64,000 bases of DNA, from positions 21,406,981-21,470,980 of the forward strand of contig NC_045147.1 of assembly GCF_008831285.2 (NCBI RefSeq), given 5' to 3'. The notes below the pieces were generated by a model, which did not search any database, had not been told where the DNA came from, and saw only the letters and a list, made by a program, of their open reading frames with translations. Shown piece after piece: positions 52,601 to 64,000 of this stretch. The position numbers and the translations under genes are program-made. Origin of the DNA: Nymphaea colorata. Taxonomy: Eukaryota; Streptophyta; Magnoliopsida; Nymphaeales; Nymphaeaceae. How positions within the stretch are numbered: position 1 is the stretch's first letter; every line of letters begins with the position of its first letter.

Positions 52601-55600
52601 TAAGCTAAAAATTTTCCGAGATTGGGAGCTAATGAACTTACAAGTGATCATTAACCAGCCATTTATGAGGATAGAATATCATTTATTAGATTCATATAAC
52701 ATATTCTATCCCAAAAACATTAGCCAATACACATCGTGAAGAATTAAATGGCCTGACCCATATCTAACCAAAGGCCCCATGTCAAAGTAGTTAATTCCAC
52801 AATGATTACCAGTGTGGAACAGGATTTCTTATGGCTACAGAAAATCACATGACAACCTACCCAAAAAAAAAAATGAAAATAAAGACTTACACGAGGCTCA
52901 AACCGAGGCTTCTCCAATTGAATAGTTGGGAATGCTCCACCGAAATCTTCCTTGTGCTACACAGGAAAAAGTGCAGATCCAGAGTGCATGTACAAAAAAA
53001 GAAATGCACCATAAGGTTCAAAGAAAAGAACATCCAAACAAAAGGGCAATTCAAAAACTCCAGACCCATATTTGATGTAAAAAAATTTATTTCCAAAAAA
53101 AATTGCTCAAATTTACACACATCTCATTATCCAAAGCAAATAAACCTCACACTATCCCCAGGAAATGCAAATATGACATAGGAGAGCTTAACCCGTTTTA
53201 ACTAAATAAGAAAATAAAACAAAGCAACTATTCTTCTCAATTTAAGATTGTAATAAAAGGCATATAATCCAAGTTGTTTTGACTTGCCACAATGGTAAAT
53301 GTGTCCAGAATGATTGAAAAACCCATAAATCAACTATTAACTCATGCTTTTTTAATTTTTACCTTTCTTTCTTTTGGCATGAAAGCTGATACTGGATCAC
53401 CAATAAAACACTGATACACCTAATTTCCACTAAAATGACCTATAGATCACATATATAGGGTTGAATTTAAGGAAAAAAAAATGAAAATGTGAAAAAATAT
53501 ATAAATACACAATATAATACACACACAAAAAACTCAGAAACAAACTTATATTCTCCTACAAACTTATAAGCATAAGTTCTTTCTAAGGTCTAGCATTTAT
53601 ATCCTCAAATACTAATTTGAATTCATAGCAATCCAGAATACCATAGAATTAGCATCTGGGTTCCTACTTTTCCATACATTGGCCAAGTTAGAATTTTTTC
53701 TCCTTTACTAATTAGTTGGTTTCTCTGCCATTACATGTGTAAAAACAGGATTACTTGGTTGCTATTGACTTATTGTATATCAGAAATTTGAGCATTAGCA
53801 GATACGTTTTATTAGATGTGACTAAAGAATTCTAAGTCCTGCGGGAATTTTCATCTTATCATTTACTTCTTTTTTCCTTTTAATATGTGATTTCCTTTTT
53901 GAGTCACATTGTCCCAGGGTCTCTCCTATGCAATTTTTAATTTCCACAGAACAGTTAATGACATTCTACATAAACCTGAAAGTACATTGGACTTCTTACA
54001 AAACAGGGGCGATATAGAAGCTACCAAACTAAGAAACAGAAAACCCTTGAAAACAAAGAGAACAGCAGTTTATCTTATTTCATACTGGAAACAACGTTTG
54101 CAAAGCAGTGAAACACATGTGCAGGAATTCAATACTCATAAATCACAGCGATGCAGTTCAAACTTAAAAAATCTCAATTTGCGCAGTCAAAGTATCCAAA
54201 AACCACTGGTCCCATCAATTACCTGAATGTAGTCCATCCACCTCATCAAATTTGGGATTCTCTCTTTCTCCGTGCTAGACAAACCAGACTGCAATAGTTA
54301 TAATAGCACAAAATTAGAAATTTGTGTCTAAAATCCCCAGTAAACAACAGTGCTTTTAACTACCCAAAAGATTATTGTTGCAGATTTTCTTGCTATATAT
54401 CATCCACAGTAAGCACCTTTTTTTTCACTGGAAGTAGTCTGATTGCATAACCTATGGTAAGCTGATAATATATTCTGAGCCAATCTTTTCAAGTACGTAT
54501 GTAAAATGATAAAGGGACTACCAAAGCTACCACGTTGCTTGCTTCAAAAAGTTACACACATAGATGCATGCTTCCATGCTAAACCAAGCAGACTCATACA
54601 AGCTATGTGAGCACATGCATTCATGTAAAAATAAATAAGAAAATAAACAAAAGTTAAAAAAGTCTTCGTGCAATTACCTTATTGACAGTTGACAATTCTA
54701 TTCAAAGGAAAGGTCATAGACTCATAGGTAGAAGAAAGAACTAAGAAGTAAATCATCAAACCAAATGGTCTGTGTCCTCTCTACAAATATAAAACTTTTC
54801 AAACTCCATTGAATTGTAAAGGCTATAAAAAATAATTTTCTTGAGAAAAAAAATATTAAGCCGATTTTGATGCAATGATGTTGGTGGACGCAATCAAAAG
54901 CTCCTATTTAAAAAACAACGATCTGTTTATCATGGAGTGAAACAATAGCAAGGTCCAGAGGCACATAGGCCATAACTTCCTTGCGAAAAAAGATAAGTGG
55001 GTCATGGTGTTGGCCACTGGTCAACTCCGAGTATCTTCTCCAAACTATAATTGATGAAGACGGATAACAGATTACTCTACAAGATTACATGGAACGAAAC
55101 ACATTGAAAGACATGTACATATACCATAAAGAATAACAATTCCATATAAAAATTGAATTCATTTCGTTTTAATGCTCACGGCAAAGAACAATATAACTAA
55201 CAATTAAAACACATACTATTATAGGAACTACGACTGAAAAGACTACAGTATCTGCTTCTGAAGGCTCGAGTCCATTGCCCAAAAGAATGGACCCCTGACT
55301 CAGTTTTCCATCCAACTCCTGCAATGCCTTGATTTGTGCTGTAGCATCAATCGGAAAAGTGTCTGCAAATGTTATCCATTCTGTTACCTACAGAGGAAAA
55401 ATCTCAGACAAGGAAGTAAGGCAAATACCCAAAATAGTTAAAACACTCGAACAGTTTATTACCCCATCACCATGATCGCTAGGAGCCTCTTTTGATCCAA
55501 ATTGTAGCAAATGCAAGTACAAGCTCTTTATGCTTTTCTCTTCCAAGTTTGCCACTGCAAGGAATCCAGCCTGTGACAATTCACTTATAGCTTAGTTTCT

Positions 55601-56664
55601 TTATTATGACTAAAATGCACTGGAAAACCACAGTCGGAAACAAGTCCACGAGCATAAAATGCTGAAACCTGAACCAACTTCACAGAAAGGTGCATAATAG
55701 AACTAGGGTAAGCATTCTTTTGGAACATTCGAAAAACTAAACCAATCCGAAGTGGGCGCCAGAAGGACAGCAACATTTGTAGGAACAAACCATAATGCCT
55801 AGCGGATTACGAACTCAGTAAACAACTGATGATTATACAGCATAATAAAATGCAGAATGATGGCCCAACTTCCATGTCCCATCATGCAAGGGCCAATCTG
55901 CGTTGCCATGGATAATGCAGTACATATCATTGACGCAAACCAGAGTTATGTCCAAATACCATTTCAAAATGGTTAAAAAACTTAAAACTAAAACAGCAGT
56001 CACCGATACCTTGCTCGACTGTTCAAATTTCACAAAATGCTGGTACCAAGACTGCCGCCTAACTTCTTTTTTGAAATCTTTAATGCGTTAAACTTGTCAC
56101 GCGTCCCAGATAACCCATTACTCGATTGTTCAAATTTCACAAAAAATCATGAAACCAAGACTGCCGCGTAACTTCTTTTTCGAATCTTTAATGAGTTAAA
56201 CTTGTCTCGACAGGCATCCGAGATAACCCAATTCTAACCATCACTAGCGGTCGATATCTTGCTCGCATTTACTATTTCCACGAAAATAAAAATATACATA
56301 TATTATCCAACATTGCCGCCTAACTTCGTTCAGCGTTCAAACTCCACACTCGAATTCGAGGAAAAATATAGTAGAACCTGAAATTTACGAACAATAACTA
56401 CGGAACGATCAAAACAAGATAGGACGAAAAGATTGCTATCTTGATCGTCTTCGACTAGTTAAAACCCTAATATTACATTCCAAGAATGCTTCGAACGATT
56501 GACTTCTCAGAGAGAGAAGATGTATCGCCGATCGAACCAACAGAACGAGGCTAGGGTTTCTTGAATGAGACGCAATTCTCACTTACAGGGTCGAGGGAGA
56601 AGCGTCTGCATAGCGCGAAGACGACGGCCCGGTTGCGCGCGGGAACGTCAGCCGCCACCGCCAT
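45115..56664 (-). CDS. AIMP1/Arc1p-like tRNA-binding protein with EMAPII-type domain, eleven exons
   Basis: Exons read 56664-56587, 55570-55463, 55387-55217, 54288-54223, 52956-52891, 52323-52166, 52092-52002, 51637-51569, 48391-48300, 46839-46776 and 45219-45115. All are GT-AG with consistent phase, giving 355 residues. Residues 1-160 form a GST-C-like helical domain (FLAVANLEEKSIKSLY, ILLGNGLEPSEADTVVFS). Residues 164-192 are a Lys/Glu-rich linker. From about 193 comes the tRNA-binding OB fold (VGVIRKAWKHPSADS, EEIDVGE, VVSGLAKFY, LITNVKPGKLRDV, SAGLVLCAS), followed by the EMAPII-like end (DGKPEDVLNPKKK, GVPFMTSAG). Relatives bind tRNA and assist aminoacyl-tRNA synthetases, especially MetRS, in the cytosol. 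The likely Arabidopsis counterpart is At2g40660, from memory. The gene lies, in opposite orientation, between the two receptor kinases. Its introns are long (up to 3.2 kb) and rich in repeats. Confidence 0.88.
46588..46625. repeat. (TA)n microsatellite
   Basis: About 19 TA units, in the last intron of the AIMP1-like gene (antisense to the gene as written). Confidence 0.95.
48392..51568. other. Large intron 8 of the AIMP1-like gene
   Basis: A 3.2-kb AT-rich intron, the longest of this gene, between the exon ending SAGL and the exon beginning VLCAS. A tandem duplication lies at 51291-51462. A less AT-rich patch at about 50.63-50.81 kb (Pro/Gln/Thr-rich in one frame) may be a transposon remnant, but no domain is recognised. 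Confidence 0.6.
51291..51462. repeat. Tandem duplication, ~90-bp unit, two copies
   Basis: aaataattacattggaactgagtatgctt...tatcattcc...gcgtgaaaa is repeated as aaataattattttggaactgaggatgctt...tatcattcc...gcatgaaaa, with moderate divergence. Confidence 0.75.
56011..56335. repeat. 107-bp tandem repeat in intron 1 of the AIMP1-like gene
   Basis: gttcaaatttcacaaaa...accaagactgccgc.taacttctttttt...gttaaacttgtc occurs from 56021 and again from 56128. A third, shorter copy (cttgctcg...attgccgcctaacttc) lies at about 56262-56330. It sits about 300-600 bp downstream of the start codon in gene orientation. Confidence 0.8.
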
Positions 56665-58109
56665 TTCCTTCGCCTTCAATTGGGTCGCCTTCCCTCCTGA
56701 TCCAGTACATTTAAAGCCTGACAAAAGGATCGGGTTTGTTTCGCTTTTGAACTAAATCCCAGATAGTAGACCCGACAGATAAGGCTCCTTGTAGAATGTA
56801 AATGTATACATTCGACGCTGCCGGATGTAATGAATGGTTAAAATTTTTAAAATTTATTACTAGAAAAAATTTATTAAATTGGTATCAACCACCGTTTATG
56901 ATACAATATCCTTGTGGTCTTAGCCATGATTTATTGCATTTAAATTAAATCATTTTTATTTTAAATATGTAAAATATATTATTTTTATAACGTTGTGATT
57001 TTATTAGTAGATAAATCAATATTTTTAACAAAAATAGCATGAATAAACCATGTCTTATGTTAAATTGATACTAATGGTCGCGTTAGTATGTTCATATTTA
57101 TTTAATACGAATTAAACAACATTTAAATGGTCTATATTTATATATCTTAATACATTTTAGAATGCTTATAAACACTAACTCAGCATAGAATGAGTATTTG
57201 TTCAATTAGCTTATATAAAAAAAAATAGATTTTTTTTACTTGGGAAATTTTGACACTGTAAGAGCCGTTGATTTTTATAGTGTTATAGAAACATTGTTCA
57301 ACTAAAAAAATTGACTTGGCTTAATATATATTTTTCAAAATATTCTTCAATGAACAAATCAAATTTTAGGGGTCTAGTTTTTATCCCTAACACAGACAAG
57401 TACTTATATATGGTAGGTATTAAACCATCAAGTATAAAAAATCATTATGAAGATTAGACGATAAAAATTAAATTGTAAATTTAAAAGTAAAGTTGTTATC
57501 TCAAAAGTCTAAAATACAGTAAAAAGGAATGAGAAAGATTGAAACAAATAAGTTTTTAAAAAATATAAAACCCTATGTCTCTTTTAAGAGGTATTTTAGA
57601 CTCTTAAAAATAACGTTACTTGTATATTTAGATAAGCAATTTCCAGCCATCTGACCTCATTAGAATCTGCAACGAAAATGGTTTGGGTTTTTAAGAAATA
57701 AAAAAATGAAAGTAAAAGAAAAAGTTGAAAATAGCAGCGGATATGAGGGAGAAAGCTAATACCGTTGAACATAAAATATTTATTTCAAATATTGCCATCC
57801 AGACCCGAGTTCAGATCCATTACAAGCTCAACTTGGTACCATTTCGGATCTGAAACGAGTCCCTTTTGGGGTCCGAACTCCGAGGCGCAGTGGTCTCGAA
57901 TGACAACCTCAATCAAGATGCAAAATCGTGTCCGTTCGATTCAGCGATGGACGGTAGACGATCAAGAGCATTGATGCCGCAGGACGTAAGTTGGCGGTGG
58001 GCTCGCGGTTGAACGGCATTGAAAGCGTGATGCCAGGTCAGCACAACGGGGTCCCCCACTTCCCCCCCCGACCCCTGACCGCGGTTGAACCCTGGTCAAG
58101 GAAAAGTGG
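56665..58109. other. Spacer between the AIMP1-like gene and kinase copy 2
   Basis: The 5' flank of the AIMP1-like gene grades into very AT-rich DNA (56.8-57.7 kb) with no reading frame of note. From about 57.8 kb the sequence becomes GC-richer and leads into the distal promoter block of kinase copy 2. Confidence 0.5.
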
Positions 58110-58200
58110 TTGCATTTATTAACCATGGTAAACGCCCTGGAGAAGTTGAGTTGCCGCTCATTTAATGGAATTTAAAGAAAAAGCAAAAGCCTGCAGTACG
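58110..58200 (+). promoter_or_regulatory. Distal promoter block of IRK/PXC2-like copy 2
   Basis: It contains GCATTTATTAACC, then AAGTTGAGTTG, then CATTTAATGGAATTTAA, all matched upstream of copy 1 near 31.1-31.2 kb. Retention in both paralogues, in otherwise diverged flanks, suggests cis-regulatory function. The motifs themselves are not recognised. Confidence 0.5.
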
Positions 58201-58386
58201 GCTCTTATTTATTTCTTCCCCTACCTTCTCTTTTCCTCGCTTTAATACCTCTGGGCTGCAATTTCGTTGCCCCTCGTTGTATAGAAAATTTCATTACCGC
58301 CATCACTTTTCTCGCTTTGGAGAATGTTTCTCAATTTTTTCTGGCGTTTGGTTCGTCTCATTTCCTAGGAAATGTTTTTACCTCCA

Positions 58387-59427
58387 TATATAAATATGCG
58401 AGACGAGTGCTGATTTGCGCTGTCCCCTGACGGGAGCATTGCTCTCTACGGACACACTCTTTACACTGCTGTGTCTCTTTCCGGCGAGAGCTAGCGTTTT
58501 TTCCGGCGTGCGTTTTGCCGGGACTGCTTCCCTTCTACTGCATTTGCGGCCGAGATCCGCCGGCATTATATGTTCTTCGGAGCCAGGAAACCACCTGCAA
58601 GGGAAAGCTGCTTCAGGTTGATGTTGCGGTTTCCGGTGAGCGCCGGTTTTCTGGCCGCAGAGGTACCCGGAAGGGAAATGACGCTTGGCAATGCAGGAGT
58701 CTCGCGGTTTTCTTTACCTCGGGTGCTCTGAAGGTGCGCATTTCTCCGCTCGGTTGAAGAAATCCGCGAGCATTTCGTCTTCTTCCGCGCACAAGGAACG
58801 GGGCGAAGCCGCCGTGCTTTACAACGACACCCCGGCGTTTCGATATCGTTCCGTAAAGCAGCTCCGCATTGTGGAATACTGGTGGTTGCCGGAAAACGTG
58901 TCGCATATTGACTCTTCTGGGAGGTTTTCGTACTCGGTCTGAAGAGTCGCCAGGGAAGGCAGGCGTTTCCGGATCTCTGCGAGACGAAACCGTCGCCATT
59001 GCTTTAGATCATTTATAGCCCAGGCCATTCTTTTGGCTTATCTCGCAGGGCCGGGCGAAAAGAAAATCGTCGCTATCCGGATCCTAAATCAGAAAAAAGT
59101 AGCCGTTTCTCCTTGCTTGACTTGCAGTTAAAAAAATCAGCATTTTCGTCTCTTCTGAAGACTGGAAATCTTCAGCCCGAGGGGTGGAGAAATCTTGATC
59201 TTTTCAGGAAGTTTGTCTGTGTTTCCTTCCAGCCAAACAGGAACTTATGAGATGACCTTACTCTTTCAGTTCGGGAGCAAAATCTCATCCGCTTGCAAGT
59301 TCTAAACAACCAGGAAAGTGGAGAAAGGAGGTGAGGGACTTCCCGTTCTGGTTGGTTCCTGACATATTTTGGGAATTCTGGGTCGGGAAGATGCAGTGGT
59401 AGCTGGGGCCGTGTCAAAGCCTTGACG
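58387..59427 (+). promoter_or_regulatory. TATA box and ~1-kb leader of IRK/PXC2-like copy 2
   Basis: TATATAAATA at 58387-58396 is a strong TATA element. Transcription probably starts near 58.42 kb, leaving about 1 kb of leader before the ATG at 59428. The leader matches that of copy 1 in length and patchily in sequence. It contains several upstream ATGs (for example at 58415, 58515 and 58685) opening frames of 68-85 codons. This suggests translational control of the kinase, but that is inference. Confidence 0.55.
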
Positions 59428-62400
59428 ATGGGAACACTTTGGGGCCTTCTACAGCTCTTCCTCCTATCCCTCCTCCTTGCAGTTCCCTCGGCGATCTCGG
59501 GTGACCCCGCGCCTGCGCTCAATGACGACGTCCTTGGTCTCATTGTCTTCAAGGCCGACCTCCACGACCCGAGCTCTGCCTTGACCTCCTGGGCCGAAGA
59601 CGATGACTCGCCCTGTAACTGGGCGGGAGTGTGGTGCAACCCTCGGACTGGGCGAGTCACGGAGCTCGTCCTTGAGGGCCTCTCCTTGAACGGGAAGATC
59701 GGTCGTGGGCTCGCTCTGCTTCAGTCGCTGCGCAAACTGTCGCTCGCCAGGAACAATCTCACCGGAACGATTAGCCACGACCTCGCACTACTCAAATCCC
59801 TAAAAATCGTGGACCTGAGTGGGAACCGGCTCTCTGGTTCCATTCCTGCCGAGTTTTTTGAGAGGTGCTCCTCTCTCCGGGTCCTCTCCCTTGCCCATAA
59901 CGCCTTCGAGGGTCAGATTCCAGAGAGTTTGAGCTCCTGTTTGACGCTAACCGATCTCAATCTCTCCTCCAATTTTCTCTCCAGTGAACTGCCGGATGGT
60001 ATTTGGTCCTTAACCGGTCTCCACACACTCGATTTGTCTAGGAATTCTTTGGTGGGAGCAATTCCTCCTGGAGTTAAGGCTCTAGGTTACCTACATACAT
60101 TAGACCTGAGTGGGAACAGGTTTTCGGGCAGCATTCCTGACGACATCGGTGAGTGTTTGACTCTTAGAACTCTGAATCTCGGTGATAATGGGTTCTCTGG
60201 CGTCTTGCCAGACTCGATGCAGCAGCTATCTGCTCTCAATTCAATGAGAGTACATAGAAATCGATTGAATGGTGAAATTCCATCGTGGATTGGAGGACTA
60301 AAGGCGTTGGGCACACTGGACATCTCAAGCAATGCGTTCTCCGGCGAGATACCAGATATGATTGGGGAGCTTGCATTGCTCAGAAGGTTGAATCTATCAT
60401 CTAACCAACTTATTGGCAAGATACCGGATGGTTTAAAGAATTGCCAGAATCTTTCTCATGTTGATTTTAGCCGGAACGGCCTCATTGGCAAGGTACCAAG
60501 TTGGATGTTCGGCTCTGGATCGCTGAGTAGCTCTCGTTTGAGTGAGATGGTGAAGGGAGAGATTCTTCCTTCAGCTCCGGGGTCTGGGACTGTTGAGTTT
60601 TTAGATTTGTCATTAAATAATTTATCTGGTGGGCTGCCATCTGAGATTGGATTTTCGCCGAAGTTGGCAGTTCTGAATGTCTCAGGAAATTCACTTGGTC
60701 CAAATATTCCAGCGACGATTGGAGAATTAATGGTCTTACAGATACTGGATCTTAGCAGGAATCAGTTTGGTGGCAGTATTCCATCCAAATTGGGGAAGTG
60801 CTCATCTTTAACTACACTGTGAGTTTCCCTCTCTCTCTGCACACGCACACATCGAAACATTTAGGAGTTTAACCGTTGGGGAGTTTTCCCGTTAGTATGC
60901 GTCTTTGAGTATGCGATTTTTAGTTAATATTTTGTTTTCGCAAATTTTATTAATTATTCATGCATAACGTTGATTTTTCCTTGTTACTTCCTATCCAAAC
61001 ATATAAGCTGTTTGGTGGTCAAAACTTGCATTGCTTTGAGTTGCATAAGACGATTGTGGCTTCCTTCCCAAATAACGATCGGTAGAGCAACAAAATGACA
61101 TCAACCTTTCCAGCTGTTGCAAACACATTCTGGCTTTCAACTATAGAAAAAAAAAACATTTGATTTAGCCCACTTGGCGTTTTCTGCTACTTGTAGCATA
61201 AACCAAGAACTTAACATCAGTCAACTACGTCGAAGCAGCAGTAAGAAAATAACAACCCTGTTTTAAAATTTACAAAACGTCTTTCTTTTACAATCCGCTC
61301 ATGTGATTAGCGTGTTCAATATAGTCCATGCAGCTTGCATGGCCGTTTTGATGATATTCAGTTGACACACAATGATGAATTCGACGAATTTGTATTTTAG
61401 TTGTTTTAAGAAAATGATATTCAACACTTGAGACAAAACTTTTTATCCGTTGTTTATGCGATGAATAGGCCCAGCTGTATGTTCAGTTTGCGGGTATTCG
61501 ATTTTTGGATGTGGGTAAATGCTTATATCTGGTCGTTCTGTTGTGCCTAAAAGATGCTCTGTGAATCAGTTTCTGATTAATCAATCTAGACATGACTGAG
61601 GCTTTGTTTTTTTGAATTTTCTGATCGTCTTCTTTCTTCTGCATTTCAGGAGCTTATCCCATAACAGGCTCACTGGGCCCATTCCTAGTGACTTAGGTAA
61701 CCTGTCCGAGCTACAGATATTAGATCTCTCTGTCAATAATCTCAGCGGCCAAATTCCACAGCAGCTTGGAAATCTCTCGTACCTGCATTTTCTCAACATA
61801 TCAGGAAACAACTTTCAAGGAGATCTCCCAGCCTTTGGCATCTTTTCCAAGCTTTCTCCTTTGGATTTTGCTGGCAACCCTTCCTTATGTGTCTCTCGCT
61901 TGAACAAGTCCTGCCCTCCTGTTCTTCCCAAGCCTATTGTCCTCAACCCCAACTCCACAAGTGTTTCCTCATCCCCTGCATCGGGCACCACAACTGCCAC
62001 CTCTGCTATCAGGCACAAGAAAATCATTCTCAGCATCTCTACCCTTGTTGCGATTTCTGCAGCAGCTGCGATTATTATTGGTGTTATTGCTGTGACCGTC
62101 CTGAACCTCCGTGTACGTTCCTCATCTCCTACCTTTATGCATCCTCCTTTGGACTCACTCAGTGGCTCACCAAGTACGGATGGAACGGTTGGTGCTGCTG
62201 GTGCATATGGGAAGCTTATCATGTTTTCTGGTGAAGGTGATTTTAGTGCTGGTGCACATGCTCTTCTTAACAAGGACTGTGAGCTTGGCCGTGGTGGTTT
62301 TGGCACAGTTTACCGCACTGTCCTCCGAGATGGTTGCCCAGTTGCAATCAAGAAACTGACAGTCTCCAGTTTGGTGAAGTCTCAGGAGGATTTTGAAAAA

Positions 62401-63129
62401 GAAGTTAGGAAGCTTGGGAAAATTCATCATCCAAACCTTGTTCAACTCCTAGGCTACTATTGGACCCCTCAGCTGCAGCTCCTCATTTATGAATATGTTT
62501 CTGGTGGTAGCCTTTACACCCTTCTCCATGAGGAGCAAAATGGCAATTGCTTCACATGGTCAGAAAGGTTCGACATAATCTTAGGGATTGCCAAAGGTTT
62601 AGAGCACCTGCACCAATCTTGCAGGCCACCAATGATCCACTACAACCTCAAATCAAGCAATATACTCGTTGATGGACGGACTCGGGAGGCAAAGGTAGCT
62701 GATTTTGGGTTGGCAAAGTTGCTGCCCATGTTGGACCGTTATGTGCTTAGCAGCAAGATACAAAGTGCTCTTGGATACATGGCGCCAGAGTTTGCGTGCA
62801 GATCTGTAAAGATCAATGAGAAGTGTGATGTGTACGGCTTTGGAGTTCTAGTTTTGGAGGTGGTGACGGGGAAGAGGCCAGTGGAGTACATGGAAGATGA
62901 TGTTGTTGTTTTGATCGATGGGGTCAGGAGAGCTTTGGATGAAGGTAGAATTGCAGACTGGGTGGACGGTAGAATGGGTGGGAAATTCCCTACAGAGGAA
63001 GTTGTGCCTGTGGTGAAGTTAGGCTTGATCTGTACCTCACAGCTGCCATCAAATAGGCCAGCCATGGGGGAGGTGGTTCACATACTCGAATTGATACGCG
63101 GCCCGGCCGACAGCCGGGAAGAGTTATAA
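59428..63129 (+). CDS. LRR receptor-like kinase, IRK/PXC2 subfamily, copy 2 (two exons)
   Basis: Exon 1 is 59428-60818 and exon 2 is 61650-63129, with a phase-2 GT-AG intron at the same codon as in copy 1. The product has 956 residues. The ATG at 59428 is preceded two codons upstream by an in-frame TTG only. Features in order: signal peptide (MGTLWGLLQLFLLSLLLAVP), LRR cap with CNWAGVWC, LRR array, CVSRLNKSCPP cap, membrane span at about 589-615, and a kinase domain with GRGGFGTV (677-684), AIKK Lys 698, HYN (794-796) and DFG (815-817). The tail ends ADSREEL. The kinase exon is nearly the same as in copy 1; the ectodomain differs at many sites and carries a longer inter-repeat loop (about residues 371-386). 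The Asp of HRD is missing, as is usual in this subfamily to my knowledge, so catalytic activity cannot be assumed. Confidence 0.93.
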
Positions 63130-64000
63130 TTAGTTAAAGAAGAATCCGGGTTTTCCGGAGAAGTGGAATCCGAAGTTTGGGCACTTGGGCATGGAAACAG
63201 CATGAAGGATGATGACCTGCAAAATGAACCGGGACCTCATTGTTGGGTTTGCGTTTCTCACCATTTCATTATCCTTCGGTTGGATGCTTGAAGTTCTTCT
63301 GATTCTCGGATTCCTCTTCACCGGACGATGACCCTTCGGTGTTCTCTTTTCCTTTTGGTAAAATTCTGCTAGGTATTTGTTCTTTATGTTTGTTTAGTAT
63401 GAGTTACATGTTTACTGAGGGAACAAGATGAGAGAGTAAATGTCTTAAAAGAAAAGCTTCCCTCTTCTAAAGAAAGGAATCTCTTTTTCCCCTTCCAATC
63501 TTTTTGATACATACATATCCACGTTTTTGCTTTAACTTGTGGGGCCTGAAATAATTTAGACTACCGTGAGTTAGCATCCTTGCTTCTTTTAATGATTAAA
63601 AATTTCACCCATCGGGTGGAAACTCGCTCCCTGCACGCACATGGGCATTCGTCCATGTAGAAGCTTTATATCATGAGCGTGATAGCGACAAGTGGCGGAG
63701 GTTGATGCCTTATTTACGTGCAACTTCGTAGAAGTAACAATGATGTTGGGAAAAGAATATTGCTTATTGCTTATTCTGATTAGTACTCTAATGTTTTTTT
63801 TTTATTGTTTTTCACCTGTCAAGCGTGTATAATGTCAGTTTTATTTCCTCCCACTGAACTAGGCATTCATTTAGTTTTCTTTACAGGGATGTGCTCATCT
63901 TGAAATATGTTACCGTTATTACCCTGGAACAAGTTCATTGAACTTCGAAGTTCTTTTTCTCACTGTCTTGTTAAAGAGGCTATCTGCAAATTAATTGAGT

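Noticed and set aside
58415-58942. Conserved upstream peptide in the kinase leaders
   Set aside because: Leader sequences of the two copies align, but their frames shift relative to each other, so no peptide is preserved.
1-64000. Complete LTR retrotransposon, tRNA gene, known plant microRNA or CRISPR array
   Set aside because: No pol-type reading frame, no paired long terminal repeats, no tRNA box structure and no match to the common plant microRNA sequences I checked by eye; CRISPR is not expected in a plant nuclear genome.

Overview
The window is nuclear DNA from a flowering plant. Six genes can be assembled. Five contain GT-AG introns and code for plant-type proteins: a plastid fatty-acid exporter, a complex III subunit, a plant TrhO-type rhodanese, and two receptor kinases of the IRK/PXC2 type. 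The rest is AT-rich DNA with many (TA)n and (CT)n microsatellites and small inverted-repeat elements of MITE type. I see no reverse transcriptase, integrase or transposase reading frame, no tRNA or rRNA gene, and no CRISPR array. The species cannot be named from the sequence alone.

Layout. 1-6.8 kb: intergenic, with decayed repeats and three MITE-like elements. 6.8-11.8 kb (-): five-exon TrhO-type rhodanese gene (STR7-like). 13.6-17.1 kb (+): two-exon gene for a 59-residue cytochrome bc1 subunit (QCR10), divergently arranged with the rhodanese. 17.1-20.4 kb: repeat-rich spacer. 20.4-25.9 kb (-): six-exon FATTY ACID EXPORT 3-like gene. 25.9-33.4 kb: AT-rich spacer, with a displaced promoter block of the next gene near 31.1 kb. 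33.5-38.2 kb (+): first IRK/PXC2-like LRR receptor kinase. 38.9-45.1 kb: spacer without a recognisable gene. 45.1-56.7 kb (-): eleven-exon AIMP1/Arc1p-like tRNA-binding protein gene. 58.1-63.1 kb (+): second IRK/PXC2-like kinase, a paralogue in the same orientation about 25 kb from the first. The window ends inside its downstream flank.

The two kinases come from a segmental duplication that includes promoter, a roughly 1-kb leader, both exons and several hundred bases downstream. The tRNA-binding protein gene lies between them. Their kinase exons are much more alike than their ectodomain exons. The first copy ends four codons early and has a large insertion between two promoter blocks that lie close together in the second copy.

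The rhodanese, QCR10 and AIMP1-like genes resemble loci that, as I recall, sit close together on Arabidopsis chromosome 2 (At2g40760, At2g40765, At2g40660). The gene order may therefore be ancestral. I found no clearly new biological system. The most interesting material is the asymmetric divergence and promoter remodelling of the receptor-kinase pair. All exon joins were made by hand from splice signals, reading phase and recalled family sequences; none was checked by a search or by transcripts.
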